A stretch of DNA of 64,000 nucleotides from Microbotryum silenes-acaulis. Taxonomy: Eukaryota; Basidiomycota; Microbotryomycetes; Microbotryales; Microbotryaceae. A model generated the notes under the pieces. It made no database searches, was not told the DNA's origin, and worked only from the letters and a program-made list of their open reading frames with translations. The DNA is taken from contig QPFY01000022.1 of NCBI GenBank assembly GCA_003665825.1, forward strand, positions 1 through 64,000. Direction: 5' to 3'. Shown here in pieces: positions 39,001-50,831 of this stretch (its first letter is position 1; each line of letters opens with the position of its first letter). The position numbers and the translations under genes are program-made.

Positions 39001-40615
39001 AGATGAGCGAGTCATAAACCAATGTGTGGTGGTGGAACTTCACTGGCGGGGCGTCGGACATTGTGCTGACCAAGCTGTTGGTCCTGCACAGCACGGCGGG
39101 CTCGTATACGTGTCGCAATCTTGCGATCGCTTGCATTGTCGTCGTTACGCGTGGGGATCTGATTCTGTTTATCAGGGGAAGGCGAAGAGGGGGCCGGGTC
39201 GAGCAGCGAGGCGCCCAGCAGCAGGCCCATGGTACGGCGCTACCCTAGGACCCGCGTCTCCGAAAAACCCCTTTCTTGGACCGATTTGTATACTGAATAT
39301 CCCTATCCAAGGGGTGTATGTATTCCGGTATAAGACCAAATCATCGATTTATATTGAAAAAGGTACTCTACCATCAAAATTTACCTCATGTAGCATGTTA
39401 CAAGGCATAAATGGGCCCGAAAAGTACCAATCTCCGAGACGCTCGTGCACATTGGCCTGAGCTTTCCCGGGTCCTCTTACCCTTGCGCCCCAGCGGTTAC
39501 AGCAGTCTGCGATACGGGCGTGGCCGGAAAATATCCGCACACGCCCGACTAACGCTTCGCTCGCTCCGAATTAGTCTGTAAGAGAAGACAAGTGGCTGTA
39601 TAGACTAGACCCTGTTGCTGCTGTGGAAGCTCAGGGGAATTGCAATACGAACGCACGGTCAAAGAAATGTGAGCGAGCAGGATCCGAGGGAGGAGAGCGG
39701 AGTGGAACGACGATAGAGGAAGGCGAAGCGGAAATTCGGAGTCTTCGGCTGAGGGAGGCGATTGAAGGGTTTTGGGAGTGCGACCGCGAGGCACTACTTC
39801 TTTCGAGACGAAGTGAGAACTCTCAAGAGTGACCAGCTGCGAAGACCTTGTAATTACAGTAGCCTTCTACAGGAGTGCGGTGAAGAAGAAGAGACACAGA
39901 TATATCAACACCGACTCGCTATTTGACAAAACGATTGCACCGCCACTCGTTGCCAACCTCGCAGTTGACCCCGGAAACAGCACCCCACTATCAAAACAGC
40001 CCCATATAAGAAAGAGTGAGAGCGCACCGCACTTATACTGATCACGATAATAAAATATAACAAATTCCAAACCCTTCCATCCATCCTTCCAATCCTTATC
40101 CAATCACAACCCTCCGCCGCTTTCACCTTCGCACCGCTCAGTTGGCACCGCATCAACACCGCATCAACATCCTCGGAGAACCCAGCACATAGTACACCGC
40201 TTGGGGTCCATCGATGTAGGATTTACGATCATAAGAGAACCCCATGCGCGCTTCCACTTCCGTGTGCGCGAGACGGGGAGAGAGCAGGCGTATGATGGTG
40301 GCTGGCTACATTGGTGGGGGCGAGCAGTTCGGCGAGTCGAGCAATAGAAGCTTCTGAGAGACCCGCAATGTCGTCGGAGCTCGTGAGGCTGGCGGTATCA
40401 GACTCGTCGACGTCGACTATCAGGCGCGGAGTGGACAACGACACCTTCAAGAGACCAAGAGACCAGGAGGGGGGGGGACGAGAGAAAGGCGGAGCGCGCG
40501 AGGTCCGGGTCGATCGAGACGTCCGACTCACCTCATGCCCTATCTTCTCATGTCATCTTTTATCGTCCGTTGCGCTATACCATACCGAAATGCGGTACGA
40601 GTTAGCGACGACCCG
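39001..40615. other. Intergenic, AT-rich patch, no firm gene
   Basis: An AT-rich stretch lies at 39280-39375. The minus-strand frame 40229-40531 encodes a piece (LIVDVDESDTASLTSSDDIA) with protein-like composition, which may be a relic exon; it has no recognised domain. A G-run lies near 40470. Confidence 0.4.
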
Positions 40616-43600
40616 TCATTTGTATATGGTCATATGGGTTGTCCCGTCCTTCATCTGATTATTGTTCCTATTTATGGTACTTGATGTTGAGCCCCTTCGG
40701 GGCCGCCTGCGCTCCTTGTCGGGGGCGACTGGAACTGTGTTGAGTCCCAACTCCTTGATTCGGAAAACCAAGATGTTACGAATTATGGGGGTCAGGAGAT
40801 GCGCGACCTTGCCACGGCCAACAATCTTTTCGACGCCTATCGGCTCCACCATCCCAAAGGACGAGCCACGACGAATCGCTCAGCGCCCGGCACATGCCGT
40901 CGCCTTGACCGCATCTATGTCTCGCCTGATTGGGTCGACCTCTTCCATGATCACAAAATTTGGGCTCCTGTCCTCAAATCGACGCACTCAATGGTTGTGG
41001 CACGGTTCCAAGTGCCGGGCGCAATCGACATCGGTCCGGGCAAATTCAAGCTGGGTTTGCACGTGATCGAGTGCGACGCGACCTGCGAGTACCTCACTTC
41101 CATTGTCCGCACCCTGTACAACGAAGCCCTCCTACAGACGCCCAACGATCCACCAGCAGCTTGGACGTCCACCAAACACCGCCTGCTGCCCGAGCTGCAG
41201 GCTCTGGCCCGGACGTTCGCTCGGTTCCGACGTGGAGGGTCGGAGCAACGGCGCGGCCCTGCGGTCCCGCCTCGACCCCTCTCTGGCGGGTCCCTCTTCC
41301 ATCTTCATCCGCCTGCGCAAAGTGCGAGCATCCGACCTCATCCCTTCGCTCACGGTCAACGATGTTGTTCATTCCGACCCTGATTCGATGCTTGGAGCGG
41401 CCAGCGACTACTTCGAGCGGGTCTATGAGGACCGCCCCATCGATGACACGGCCCTGAAGGCGATCATCGACGGCCTCGCTTCAACTCGCCTCTCCCCCGC
41501 GGACTCACTCAAGCTCGAGGAAGCGTACCCGTTGGAGGAGATGACAAAGGCTCAAGAGGCGTGTAAGTCGAACTCTTCGCCAGGGCCTGACGGCCTCCCG
41601 GTTGAGTTCTATCGCGCTACGTGGCCGGCCACTGGCCCGATTCTTCGAGACGTCATCAACTCGATCCCCACCGAGGCCCGTCAGCCTGGACCTCTTCCCC
41701 GCAACACCGCCCACATCCATCTCATCCACAAACGCGGCGAGAGGGATCAGCTCTCGAACAAACGCCCCATATCGCTCATCAATGCGGACGAGCGCATCAT
41801 CTCGCAAGCCCACAACCAGCGCCTCGCTCCCTTGCTCGAGTCCATGATCGGCCCAACCCAACGTGGCTTTGTTCCGAACCGTTCGATCGGCACGAACATC
41901 GCTGAGGTCCAGTGTCTCATGGACCCTGGACTTCCGGGCTCACCACCCGTGTCCGGCATGCTAGCGGTGATGGACTTTGAAAAGGCTTACGATCGTCTCT
42001 CCCACACGTACCTTCATGCAGTCCTCTGCGCCGTTGGCCTCGGTCCCAAAGCCCGCCAATCGTACCGAGCGACCTACTCAAACCAATCCACCTCGATTTT
42101 CCTCAACGGGTGGCTCTCTACCGCTTTCGACGTCCTTTCGGGTGTCCGGCAAGGCGATCCCTTGGCTCCGTCTCTTTTCGTTCTGGCAATCGAGGGTTTC
42201 GCCTGTCAGATCCGATCGAGAGTCAAAGGAATCGAGAGCCCGGGCCTTCAAACGATTCGAGAACTCCTCTTCGCCGACGACGCTTGCTGCGCGCTCCGTG
42301 ACCTCTCGGACCTCGACCATCTCAATCGGGCCATCGATCTATACGAACGGGCAAGTGCTAGCAAGCTCAGCAACACCAAGTCCTTCCTCTATCCCCTCGG
42401 ATTGTTTAGGGATCGGCCGATCGCTCCAGGTCTTGGGACCTGGCGTCTCCGCGACTCGCAGTTTCGCTACCTTGGTATTCAGGTCGGGGTGGAGATCGCC
42501 GAGGATGCGGGCTGGGAAGATGTCAAGGCCTCGACCATCGCTCGGATACGCTCAATTCCGATGTACGATCTCCCATATGCAGCCAAGTGTTCGATCATCA
42601 ACATCTACTGCTACACAAAGATCCTGTACTACAGCCGATTCCTCCCCGCCCCCAAGAGCGTTGTCAAGGAGATCGAGGAGGCCGTCATGCTCGCCATTCA
42701 CGGTCGAGCTTCGGATGGTACTCAGCGACGTCCGAAGGTCTCCCGGTCGCGCCTCTGCACCCCTCTCGATCACGGCGGCTTCGGCTTGATTGATCTGCCT
42801 CGGCGTCTAGCGATCGATCACGCGAAGTGGGTCTTCCAGCTCCGGGCCCCGGACGGCTGCTTCACACGCCACCTCTTCGACATCCGCATTCGCCTCCAGG
42901 CACCGAACCAACCAACCCCTTTCACCTTGTCCAGACCGGCCCCCAACCAGCATCGTCGCCCTTGGATCTGGATCTGGTGGGCATACTTTTGCCATCCTCC
43001 CCCAAAGTGAGACCATGCGGTGAGAAAGACGAGAAAACTTCTTCCTGCACGTTGGGTCCGATACTTCGAAGCCTGGGCGTCTGTGACCACGCTCAATCCC
43101 CCGGAACTCTCCAAGAGCCAGAACCTCGAGCAATGGGCGACGCACGTACTCTACTTCCCAGCGGGCCACGGAATACAACTCTCGGTGAACCCGACGCTGT
43201 TTCGAGGTCCCGATGGCGAGGTGATGACGCCGTCTTCGTTCGTCAACGCGTCCAAACGCCACCACGCCTTCCTCTACCCTCCCATCCTCCCCAAGCGACA
43301 CCAGGAGGTCTTCATTCTGCCGGAGCAACGATGGAATGCATGGTGGAAGGCCTTACGCAAGATTCGCAGGGTTCACTCGGACGCCGAAGATACCGTGCAC
43401 CTCCTCTCTCTGGGATCCCTCCATCCAGGTCGCCAACTCGCATCCTCGACCAGCCCCCACTCCAACAATCGATCCTCCTTCTGTGTGATGTGCCTCTCGG
43501 AAGCGCCCGAGTGCCTGGTCCACCTCGTGGTGGGCTGCCCTTTTGCCCATCGTCTCCGGTCTGCTCTGCCCCCGACTCCACACCCCGTCTTCGTGGACTT

Positions 43601-43937
43601 CGTGTGTCCAGCCGTGTCTCGCTCGGAACGTCGACTTGTCGAACTACGAGTCCTCTTCTTCCACTCGATCTGGAAGCTCTGTCGCCGCCGCCGATTCTCG
43701 TCGGTTCCAAAGGAGCTTCGAGCGTCTATTCAGGAGTCCAAGAGTCGCCTTGTGTCTCTGTAAGCCACCCAAGGGGGTTTTAGTAGGTATGGTTGATCCT
43801 GATGCAGGGTCAATGAGTCCTACACTACTGGCTTCTGCCAGTGTGCGTAAAAGCATTCCCTCCGACTTTTCCGAAGGTTTCTAGGTATTAATATAATTAT
43901 ACTGTTACTGAAATCTACCAAAAAAAAAGGAAAAAAA
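40616..43937 (+). mobile_element. LINE (non-LTR retrotransposon) copy, degenerate, A-rich tail
   Basis: Encodes the end of an APE-type endonuclease, a reverse transcriptase and a C-terminal zinc motif, then a short 3' UTR and an A-rich tail (43918-43937, broken by GG). The 5' part of the element is missing. A piece of its 5' coding region (40616-40697) recurs inverted at 56464-56548. No target duplication identified. Confidence 0.85.
40660..43763 (+). pseudogene. LINE ORF2: endonuclease end, reverse transcriptase and zinc motif (broken)
   Basis: Endonuclease: IVPIYGT, GGDWNCVE and RRLDRIYVSPDW with in-frame stops after IYGT. Reverse transcriptase: SSPGPDGLPVEFYRA, HKRGERDQLSNKRPISL, MDFEKAYDRLSH (catalytic Asp), GVRQGDPLAPSLFVLAIE, and LFADDACCA (an FADD box). 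C-terminal zinc motif CVMCLSEAPECLVHLVVGC. The frame changes near 41.27 kb and an in-frame TGA interrupts at 43008-43010, after which the same frame continues. These breaks mean it is not active as written. Overall order fits the Tad/I-like LINEs of fungi. Confidence 0.85.
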
Positions 43938-44300
43938 AGGGGTCCCAGAGGCGTTCATGACCCGCCTTATGGTCGTCACGCACCGCGTGTCGGATGGCGT
44001 TGCTGAGGCGTGAGAGGAAGCGTTTTTTGTCTGGCTTGTCGGAGGAGGGCGCGTATATTGATACAACCCGGACTTTTGAATCACCCACACGAAAGGTGGC
44101 GTCGGTGACTCGGTCCGGGAAAGAGAAAGAGGCACGAAGAGTGTTGGGAGGCGACTCGGGATCAATAGTAATGACCACGGAGTCGCTCTTCCAGAGTATG
44201 GCAGTATTGTTAAGTCTTGGCACTCCTGCGTCCACTGGGCCACCCTTTCCGGGGAAGCAATATCCCTGCCTTACTAGTCTCTTATTACATTTTCTATTAG
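43938..44300 (-). mobile_element. Inverted LINE endonuclease fragment
   Basis: The minus strand encodes the N-terminal half of an APE-type endonuclease: NTAILWKSDSVVI, VVSIYAPSSDKPDKKRFLSRL. It abuts the A-rich tail of the plus-strand LINE. The segments GGTCCCAGAGGCGT and TATCCCTGCCTTACTAG also occur, in related order, at 56400-56460. Probably the same LINE family. Confidence 0.7.
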
Positions 44301-44353
44301 TCTTATGCTTCTCTATCTAGCCTTTCCTGAGTCTGTCCCTTAGTCTCTGGCCA

Positions 44354-44472
44354 CTCTGTTCTCGTCCCTGTTCATTGGACTGAGTCGTGGTCTTCATCAG
44401 GTCAGCTCTTTGGAATCTTACCTTACTCTGTTCTCGTCCCTGTTCATTGGACTGAGTCGTGGTCATCATCAG
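44354..44472. repeat. Two direct copies of a ~47-bp segment, 72-bp spacing
   Basis: CTCTGTTCTCGTCCCTGTTC...CGTGGTC(T/A)TCATCAG occurs at 44354 and again at 44426. It lies between LINE debris and the promoter of family copy 3. Confidence 0.85.
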
Positions 44473-44727
44473 ATTCCACTTGAGAACATTTCTGCGACAC
44501 GACCGAATTCAGCCTCATGCGGCGAACGGCTGGGTCTGCCGCCGTGTCGAACGCCTTTCCTAGGGCAGTGACCGGAACGAGAGAGCCCGGGAGAGGGGTA
44601 GAACTGTTCAATCACCTGGCCCGTGTCAGCTGATTCATGTTGTCATGACCCGCTCGGCTGAGCCGCACTACGCTCCTGAGATCGGTGCAATAAGGACGGT
44701 GCCACTGAGACGCCTGCACTAAAACCG

Positions 44728-44972
44728 CTTGTCTGGTCGGCGACCCCTGAACGCGGCAAAAACGCTCACCCGGGAGACGTCCAAACTGATCCAGATTGGC
44801 CCTTCCCCCCCTAGCTGACGTGCCTCGAAATCAGTCTCGGTCAGTCAGCGCGTGCCACCGTGGGCGACTATCGTCTGTTTCCTTCCCTTTTCCTGTGTAC
44901 CCTCATAACTAAATCTCCACTCAATAAGGTCCCACTTCCAACGTTTCAAACCTCCAAGCCACGTCACGAAAC
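44728..44972 (+). promoter_or_regulatory. Conserved promoter block of the secreted-protein family, copy 3
   Basis: Same order of elements as copy 2 (CGGCGACCCCTGAACGCGG, CTAGCTGACGTGCC, CTCATAACTAAATCTCCACT). No clear TATA in the position used by copy 2. Confidence 0.65.
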
Positions 44973-45588
44973 ATGGTCCGCTTCTATCTCCTTGGACTTG
45001 TCGCAGTCGCGCTCGCCTTGCACGCCTCCTCAGCGCAATCGAAGCGAGGCCGACTTGAAGACCGAACTGCTGCCCGTGCGTGCTGGCGTGCTTTTGATGT
45101 CATTGCCGATTCCCTGTGTTTGCGAACTGACTGCCATGACCTCGTGGAAATCTTCCATCGCAGGGCTACTCCCAGACCTGTGGAGCGAGAGCGCAAATAC
45201 CTCACGACGTTGCCTACTGTGGCCTATGCCTGTGTGTAGGCAAGGCCTGGTGGAGAAAATACGACGCATGCCTCAAACGTGGTGCGTGCTTGCTTCCTTG
45301 AAGATAAGAGGCGACTTGTAGTCTTGACAATTGCTTACACATCATATCTTCGGTGGCATCCTCGCCACTTCAGTGACGGATCCTAAATGGAAGACCGTCA
45401 TCGCTGACGACAGGTAACGTCGCTGCAACGACTGCTCCCAGGAGTTCCAACCACTGTCGCCCAAGTCTACCTACCGTAAGCCTTTGTGAGTTTGTCAAGC
45501 ACGACGAGCCAGCGTTTCGTAGAACGTATATGTGCGGGAATTGATGTTCTTCTTCATCGTCGAAATAGCCGGAACCTTGGGATGCTAG
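44973..45588 (+). pseudogene. Secreted-protein family copy 3, disrupted
   Basis: Exons 44973-45075, 45164-45281, 45374-about 45478 and a last exon ending at 45588 align with copy 2. Exon 1 is 103 nt instead of 120, so the frame no longer fits exon 2, which still encodes the family pattern (GLCLCVGKAWW). In exon 3 TAA at 45415-45417 replaces the Lys codon of copy 2. The last exon still ends in LGC-stop. Signal peptide MVRFYLLGLVAVALALHASS is intact. Either a pseudogene or a gene with altered splicing that yields a truncated protein. Confidence 0.7.
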
Positions 45589-46672
45589 TGAAGACGAGCG
45601 GGTCAAAGTGCAACGTGTAGCGGTCGATTGAGTCGAACCGCTTCGATTCCGTCAGCACCCCCTCACCGCCTCATCCGCTCATGTTGCCGCTCGTTTCACA
45701 GTTTCTCCGTTCTATCTATTCGCCCTTACGAAGCCCGCCCTACCTTTGCTGACATCGCTCGTCGTTCTTGGAATCTCCGAGTCGCAAAACTTAAAGGCTT
45801 GTTCATCGTCACCTTCTAGTGCTCCCTTCAGCCGCCTTAGCCGCTTCCTCCTTTCGGGCCTGGTCCTTCCCGCTCCGTGTGCATTTGGCCCACGTGCATT
45901 CTCGTTGGTAGTCAATTCTTGGTACATTGAAGCACCAAATTTACCCGAAGCGCGTTGCCTATCGATGAGATGTCTGCCAAAACCGCTGTAGTCAGTGGCC
46001 TGATGGATCGCCGGATGTGGCCTGCCGCTGTCGTCGAGAGGCCGAGGTCCGGAACTTGCTGCCGCTGCAACCACCGTTGGCGTTGACAGGCTAAAGTGAC
46101 GAGCTCGACGGGATCCCGAGTACTGTCATGCCATCAGAAAATGTGGTCAAACGGCAGTATGGTAGTATTGTATCATCACTTGGGATCTCCATTCTGCTCG
46201 GACTGCAAGGCATATGCCAGCCACTTGTCAGTGGGAGGCTGCCCGCTTGTTCGTTAGTTTTCGCCTGAGCTATACTTCCTCCTTCCTCCTTCATCATTCG
46301 CCCTTCGCATGAGGACTGACTGGAGTGTCGCTCAGGTTTCTTATAAGCGAGATTCACAGCGTCTCACCCACCTATCACGATATGCATCACAGCGCAAAAA
46401 CGGTATGCCGAATTAGACTCTGTCGGTGTTTCCTCGTTTCTCCGGTTGCTCCGATTGCGATTGCATTGAGGCCATGGCACTGCAATGATCTGGGCGGGAG
46501 CCCGCCGACGATGATGCGACAAGGCCACACTTGAAGGAACGCGGAACTCATATGAAGCTATGAAGGCCGAACTCGAATCAAGGCCCAGCTCAAACGAGCG
46601 CCGAACTCAAACGAGCGCCGAACTTAAAATGAACGCCGAACCCTCCCGAACCCAAATGAAGGCCGAAGTGTT
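45589..46672. other. Intergenic, low-complexity GCCGAACTCAAACGAGC repeat near 46560-46670
   Basis: No gene is recognised. At 46545-46670 a degenerate 17-20 bp tandem motif (GCCGAACTCAAACGAGC and relatives) repeats about six times. Confidence 0.5.
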
Positions 46673-46763
46673 GTAAAACCATCCTGGTCGCCTTAACCAG
46701 TACACCAAAAATGAAGGCACCTTCAAGAGATGCATGCGCTGAATCCTCTTTCAACACTCAAAG
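46673..46763 (+). repeat. Dispersed repeat, copy 2
   Basis: Direct copy of 24189-24281, ending ACTCAAAG where a broken type-A LTR begins. Confidence 0.75.
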
Positions 46764-46778
46764 TAACGGAGCGAATGG
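46763..46778 (+). repeat. Left remnant of a type-A LTR split by the LINE/copia B nest
   Basis: GTAACGGAGCGAATGG matches an internal piece of the copia A LTR. The next bases of that LTR (GCGAGATGTGATATCGAG) continue at 54072, after the nest. Confidence 0.65.
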
Positions 46779-46915
46779 CTCTTTGCGCGCAGGGGTTCGA
46801 CTTTCACCCAACTGCTCGCCGTCGTTGCTTTATAACCTCCTTTAGCTCTTTTTGTAGCGGTCCCAGCCAACCCGAAGGATAGCAATTTATGAGCCCCAGT
46901 CAAACAAAAAAAAAA
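46779..46915 (+). mobile_element. LINE-B 3' tail fragment ending in A10
   Basis: Nearly identical to 53937-54070, the 3' end of the LINE whose RT lies at 50832-53093. It starts CTCTTTGCGCGCAGG and ends CAAAC followed by ten A. It abuts a LINE-B reverse transcriptase fragment beginning at 46917, giving a tail-to-body chimera. Confidence 0.8.
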
Positions 46916-46916
46916 G

Positions 46917-46963
46917 GATCTGAAATCACTGGGGGCATACCGACCGATCACATTGCGCGAGAC
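46917..46963 (+). mobile_element. 5' side of the LINE-B reverse transcriptase, split by copia B
   Basis: Encodes DLKSLGAYRPITLRE, the RT motif-1 region (YRPITL). The frame continues with TTYKVLNKVLVARLNG on the far side of copia B at 50832 once one copy of the GAGAC duplication is discounted. Confidence 0.85.
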
Positions 46964-47210
46964 TATCGCAGAAAAGATGCGAGCGCGGAGGTAAAGCCTT
47001 CCGATAGGTGAGGGTGCACGACGCCGAGAAGTCAGGACCACAATGTAGAGCGAGTGATGAGAAAGCTACCAAGAGTAAACAGCCGCGCGGGAAGAAAGCC
47101 TCGCGCGCTCCCTAACTTAAACAGATCAAACTCCAATACCAAAGTGACTAATGACTAAACGCACGCGCATCCGCGCAGATACTACAGGCACAGACACATA
47201 TCAAATGACA
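46964..47210 (-). repeat. Copia B 3' LTR (247 bp)
   Basis: Single copy of the 83-bp unit. It contains the last 10 nt of the polyprotein ORF. Confidence 0.93.
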
Positions 47211-50200
47211 CTCCCACATGCCAAGGTAGCCAGCGAGACCATCCCGAGTCTCTCGCGATGCGTAGCGAACTTGAGCTTGGATAGGGGTTTTGTCAAAATG
47301 TCGGCCGTGTTCAGATCGGTCGGACAGTAGCGGAGATCGATATCGCCAACCTCGATTCGTTCGCGTAGATAGAAATGATGCACATTCCAATGGCGAGTAC
47401 GACCTCGAGCTCCGGGATTCTTCGCCAAATCGATGCAAGGTTGGTTGTCCTCGTGCAGAACAGTAGATCGACCTTGATTGATGCGAAGTTCGGACGCCAG
47501 GTTGCGAAGACCGATAGCCTCCTTTGCTGCAGTTGAAGCAGCCAGAGTCTCAGACTCTGCTGTAGAAGAAGCGACCATCGTTTGTTGCTTCGACTTCCAG
47601 GAAATGGCAGCGCCAGCCATAATAACGACATACGCTCCCACAGATCTGCCGTTGTCGTGATCGCAACCAAACGACGCATCACTGTACACCTCGAACTTGG
47701 TAGAACCGCCTACGCGGTAGAGTAGCCCATAGTCGACGGTGTCAGAAAGATAGCGAAAGATTCGCTTGACGCAGATCCAGTCTCCTTCGGTTGGAGCAGC
47801 CACGCACTTCGCCACCGCACGAACAGAAGTCGCGATATCGGGACGAACACGTTGCGCAGCATATTGTAGTGCTCCCACAGCCGATTGGTAGACGAGAATG
47901 TCGGAGAACGGAGCAGTAGAAGACGAAACGACGCGATCCTCCATGGGAGTCGCGACCGGCTTCTTCGACTTGCTTTCGAAGGTGTAGTGTTCGAGTAAGC
48001 CTCGAATGTACTTTGATTGGTGGACGAAGATGAAATCCTTGGTACGAAGAAACTCGAGACCGAGGAACGTCTTGACCGGGCCAAGTCGCTTGAGCTTGTA
48101 GACCGCATCGAAAGCCGAAATCTCGGAGCCCAGAAAAGCCTGGTTGTTCGATGCAGCAAGCCCATCATCAACGTACAAAGTGATGATCGTGAACGACTTG
48201 CCATGATACTTGAAGTAGAGACAAGCATCGACATTGGAGCGCGTATAGCCGCGATCTTCCGCGAACATCTTGGGAAGCGGAGGGTGACGAGACGAAACCA
48301 TAGCAATGAGCTCTGGTGGACGACGGTAGACCGAGCGAGTAGACACGACACGAAGGGCGCCTGCACGATGCTGAGCACGCAGGCGAGTCGGTAAAATGTT
48401 ACCGGCATCGACGTTCTCGAGCGCACCAGGGTTTCGGCCGACACGGTAAGGTCGATACTCGTAACCATCCTCAGGAGGTAATGGTTGATCGTGTTCCGCA
48501 GGGCCGTCGTCATCGTCACTGTCGATAGCCTCAACAGCTTCCTCGCGTCGATGATCGATCGGGTCCTCTTCAACTTCAGCGTCTTCGGCCAACGGACCGA
48601 CAGCCGGTAAAGGAGGAGGAGCAACGTCGTCATCGTCCATATGTTGGAAACGAAGAAGAGGAGCGGGAGCTGGCCGAAAAGCCGGACCAAGCTCGGGTAC
48701 GAGCGCAGGCCGTAAAGCCGGACCTTCTGCCTCGGGAAAGAGCGCAGGCCGTAAAGCCGGAACTTCTGCCTCGGGTACGAGCGCAGGCCGTAAAGCCGGA
48801 TCTTCTGCCTCGGGAAAGAGCGCAGGCCGTAAAGCCAAACCTGCCTCAGGTAGGGGAGCAGGCCGTAAAGCCGGAATCTGCTCCAAGCCAGGAAACGGCA
48901 GTTGGTGTACTAACTCGTGTTCCTGTAGAGGTTCAACTTCGTAGATGCGAGGCTCGACAGCCGAGTCCGCGATCGAAGGAGCCTTGTCGGAGAAGGTGAC
49001 ATCGGAAGAGACGACGATCTTGAAAGACCGACCGTGTTCGACGCGAACCTTGTAGTTGTACTCCCCCGAATAGCCGAGGAAAGTACCCTTGACAGTATGG
49101 TCATCGAGCTTCTTACGAATCGCCTTGGCGACGAGAGAGCCGTCAAGCCAAACCTGTTGAGTATCTCCCCCATGGCCATAAACCAATATCGCGCCTCCAG
49201 CGCGGAGCGACGACATTGAGATGAGACCATACTTCGATCCAGGGAGGTAGTACATCTCCTTGAATTTGAGAAGGTGACCTTGCGAAGTCTTAACAGACAT
49301 TCGCCCGTATCCAGTGGCTTGACCAAGCGAGTTGTCGGCCATCTGGACTTGAATCGGGGATTCTTTGAAATCCGAGAGCAGCGAGCGATCGCCAACAAAG
49401 TGGTGACCAGCTCCGGTATCCGCGATCCAAACGAAGTCGGTATCGGGAGCTCTCGAGGAAGAACCAGCAAGGTAAAGGGAATGGGAGTTCATTGCAACCA
49501 ACGCGGGGGCTGCAGATGACTTTGAACGGTTTTCCGGGCACACTGCATCGCTAGACCAGTGTCCCTTCGCTCCACACGCATGACAGGTAGAATCGGGAGG
49601 ACGGCGATTTCCTTGAACGTCGCGATTGCCTTTCTTGTGACCTCTTTTGCGACGCGGGCCCTTTTGCGATTCGCCTTGCGCAACGAGCGCAGGAACAGGC
49701 GACTGAGCAATGGCGCGTCCGGAAGTCGTGGCAGATAGTCCATTGATTCGACTTGCCAGCGAGACTTTGAACTGGTAAGACCGTGCCTCGGAAACAATCT
49801 CCGAAGGTAGAGCCAGAGGTCGACGCAGTGAGCTTGTGAACGAGTCGTGTTGGGAGTCGAAGACGGAATCGAGCATCAGCGTCGACTGCTGAGCTGGTGG
49901 CATCCCAGAGCCACACGCCTCAAGATCTTGCAAAATTCCTTGAATGGTGATCAAGTGGTGCAGTAACTGCCCACGATCGCCAGACGAGAACTTGCGCGCA
50001 TAGAGCTCAGTCGTCAAGGCGGAAATCTGAGCGCTCATCGTTCCGAGGTAAAACGTGTTCAGCGAGTCGAGTATGTCGTAAGACGTGTAACAACCCCTGA
50101 CCAAGCGAAGATTGGCCTCATCGAGAAACTGAATGATTTCAGCTTGAGTTCGAACCTCCTTCTTTAGCTCCTTGGCGATCTTCGCGTCCATAGCTGCGAA

Positions 50201-50497
50201 GTCGAGCCGCTCGAGGGGCGAGTGGAAGCCACGCGATCGATCGTCGATTGCGGCTTGGAGAACAGCCTCCGCAGCCGGGCTCATCCGCCTCGAGGCGCAA
50301 AGATGCAAATCCTTGGACCCAAGACGACCAATCAGACGTCGACGCCAATCCATATAGTTGGATGCCCGAAGAATTGGGACATGTAATCCACGTTCACTCG
50401 TTTCAGTGGAGTGTGTTTCGGTGTCCATTCCGATGTTGGTGGTGCGATGTGAATCGCTTTGCTGACCCGGGCCTCCTACGCTACCCGTTGGACTCAT
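47201..50497 (-). CDS. Copia B polyprotein (1098 aa): Gag, protease, partial RT and RNase H; integrase lost in frame
   Basis: Gag region at residues 1 to about 290, zinc knuckle [16 protein letters not shown] (CX2CX4HX6C), protease [10 protein letters not shown]. After the protease the ORF jumps to the integrase C-terminal-type segment [18 protein letters not shown], so the GAG-pre-integrase and integrase core are gone. A Pro/Glu-rich run of PALRPALxPEAE-type repeats follows. A second jump (near 48275) removes the first half of reverse transcriptase: it resumes at [16 protein letters not shown] with the YVDDG box, then RNase H ([25 protein letters not shown]) is complete. There is no stop or frameshift in 3.3 kb. 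The ATG is four bases from the 5' LTR, inside the primer-binding site. Loss in frame at both places suggests selection for an open Gag-RH fusion or a very young deletion. Confidence 0.93.
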   Translation of the reverse strand: MSPTGSVGGPGQQSDSHRTTNIGMDTETHSTETSERGLHVPILRASNYMDWRRRLIGRLGSKDLHLCASRRMSPAAEAVLQAAIDDRSRGFHSPLERLDFAAMDAKIAKELKKEVRTQAEIIQFLDEANLRLVRGCYTSYDILDSLNTFYLGTMSAQISALTTELYARKFSSGDRGQLLHHLITIQGILQDLEACGSGMPPAQQSTLMLDSVFDSQHDSFTSSLRRPLALPSEIVSEARSYQFKVSLASRINGLSATTSGRAIAQSPVPALVAQGESQKGPRRKRGHKKGNRDVQGNRRPPDSTCHACGAKGHWSSDAVCPENRSKSSAAPALVAMNSHSLYLAGSSSRAPDTDFVWIADTGAGHHFVGDRSLLSDFKESPIQVQMADNSLGQATGYGRMSVKTSQGHLLKFKEMYYLPGSKYGLISMSSLRAGGAILVYGHGGDTQQVWLDGSLVAKAIRKKLDDHTVKGTFLGYSGEYNYKVRVEHGRSFKIVVSSDVTFSDKAPSIADSAVEPRIYEVEPLQEHELVHQLPFPGLEQIPALRPAPLPEAGLALRPALFPEAEDPALRPALVPEAEVPALRPALFPEAEGPALRPALVPELGPAFRPAPAPLLRFQHMDDDDVAPPPLPAVGPLAEDAEVEEDPIDHRREEAVEAIDSDDDDGPAEHDQPLPPEDGYEYRPYRVGRNPGALENVDAGNILPTRLRAQHRAGALRVVSTRSVYRRPPELIAMVSSRHPPLPKMFAEDRGYTRSNVDACLYFKYHGKSFTIITLYVDDGLAASNNQAFLGSEISAFDAVYKLKRLGPVKTFLGLEFLRTKDFIFVHQSKYIRGLLEHYTFESKSKKPVATPMEDRVVSSSTAPFSDILVYQSAVGALQYAAQRVRPDIATSVRAVAKCVAAPTEGDWICVKRIFRYLSDTVDYGLLYRVGGSTKFEVYSDASFGCDHDNGRSVGAYVVIMAGAAISWKSKQQTMVASSTAESETLAASTAAKEAIGLRNLASELRINQGRSTVLHEDNQPCIDLAKNPGARGRTRHWNVHHFYLRERIEVGDIDLRYCPTDLNTADILTKPLSKLKFATHRERLGMVSLATLACGSVI

Positions 50498-50501
50498 AAC
50501 C
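50490..50501 (-). other. Copia B primer-binding site, half-tRNA type
   Basis: GGTTATGAGTCC, the same 12 bases as in copia A although the LTRs are unrelated. Bases 5-7 are the start codon. Confidence 0.7.
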
Positions 50502-50831
50502 TATCGCAGAAAAGATGCGAGCGCGGAAGTAAAGCCTTCCGATAGGTGAGGGTGCACGACGCCGAGAAGTCAGGACCACAATGTAGAGCAAGTGATGATA
50601 CGTATTTCAGTAACTAACCTTCCGATAGGTGAGGGTGCACGACGCCGAGAAGTCAGGACCACAATGTAGAGCGAGTGATGAGAAAGCTACCAAGAGTAAA
50701 CAGCCGCGCGGGAAGAAAGCCTCGCGCGCTCCCTAACTTAAACAGATCAAACTCCAATACCAAAGTGACTAATGACTAAACGCACGCGCATCCGCGCAGA
50801 TACCACAGGCACAGACACATATCAAATGACA
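50502..50831 (-). repeat. Copia B 5' LTR (330 bp, with an 83-bp internal duplication)
   Basis: Same length and duplication as the solo LTR at 54459-54788. The two units are joined by a sequence containing GTATTTCAGTAACTAAC. Confidence 0.93.

Noticed and set aside
41977..43783. Alternative-frame ORFs over the LINE reverse transcriptase
   Set aside because: The frame with RT motifs is unambiguous; the others are Ser/Pro/Arg-rich shadows.
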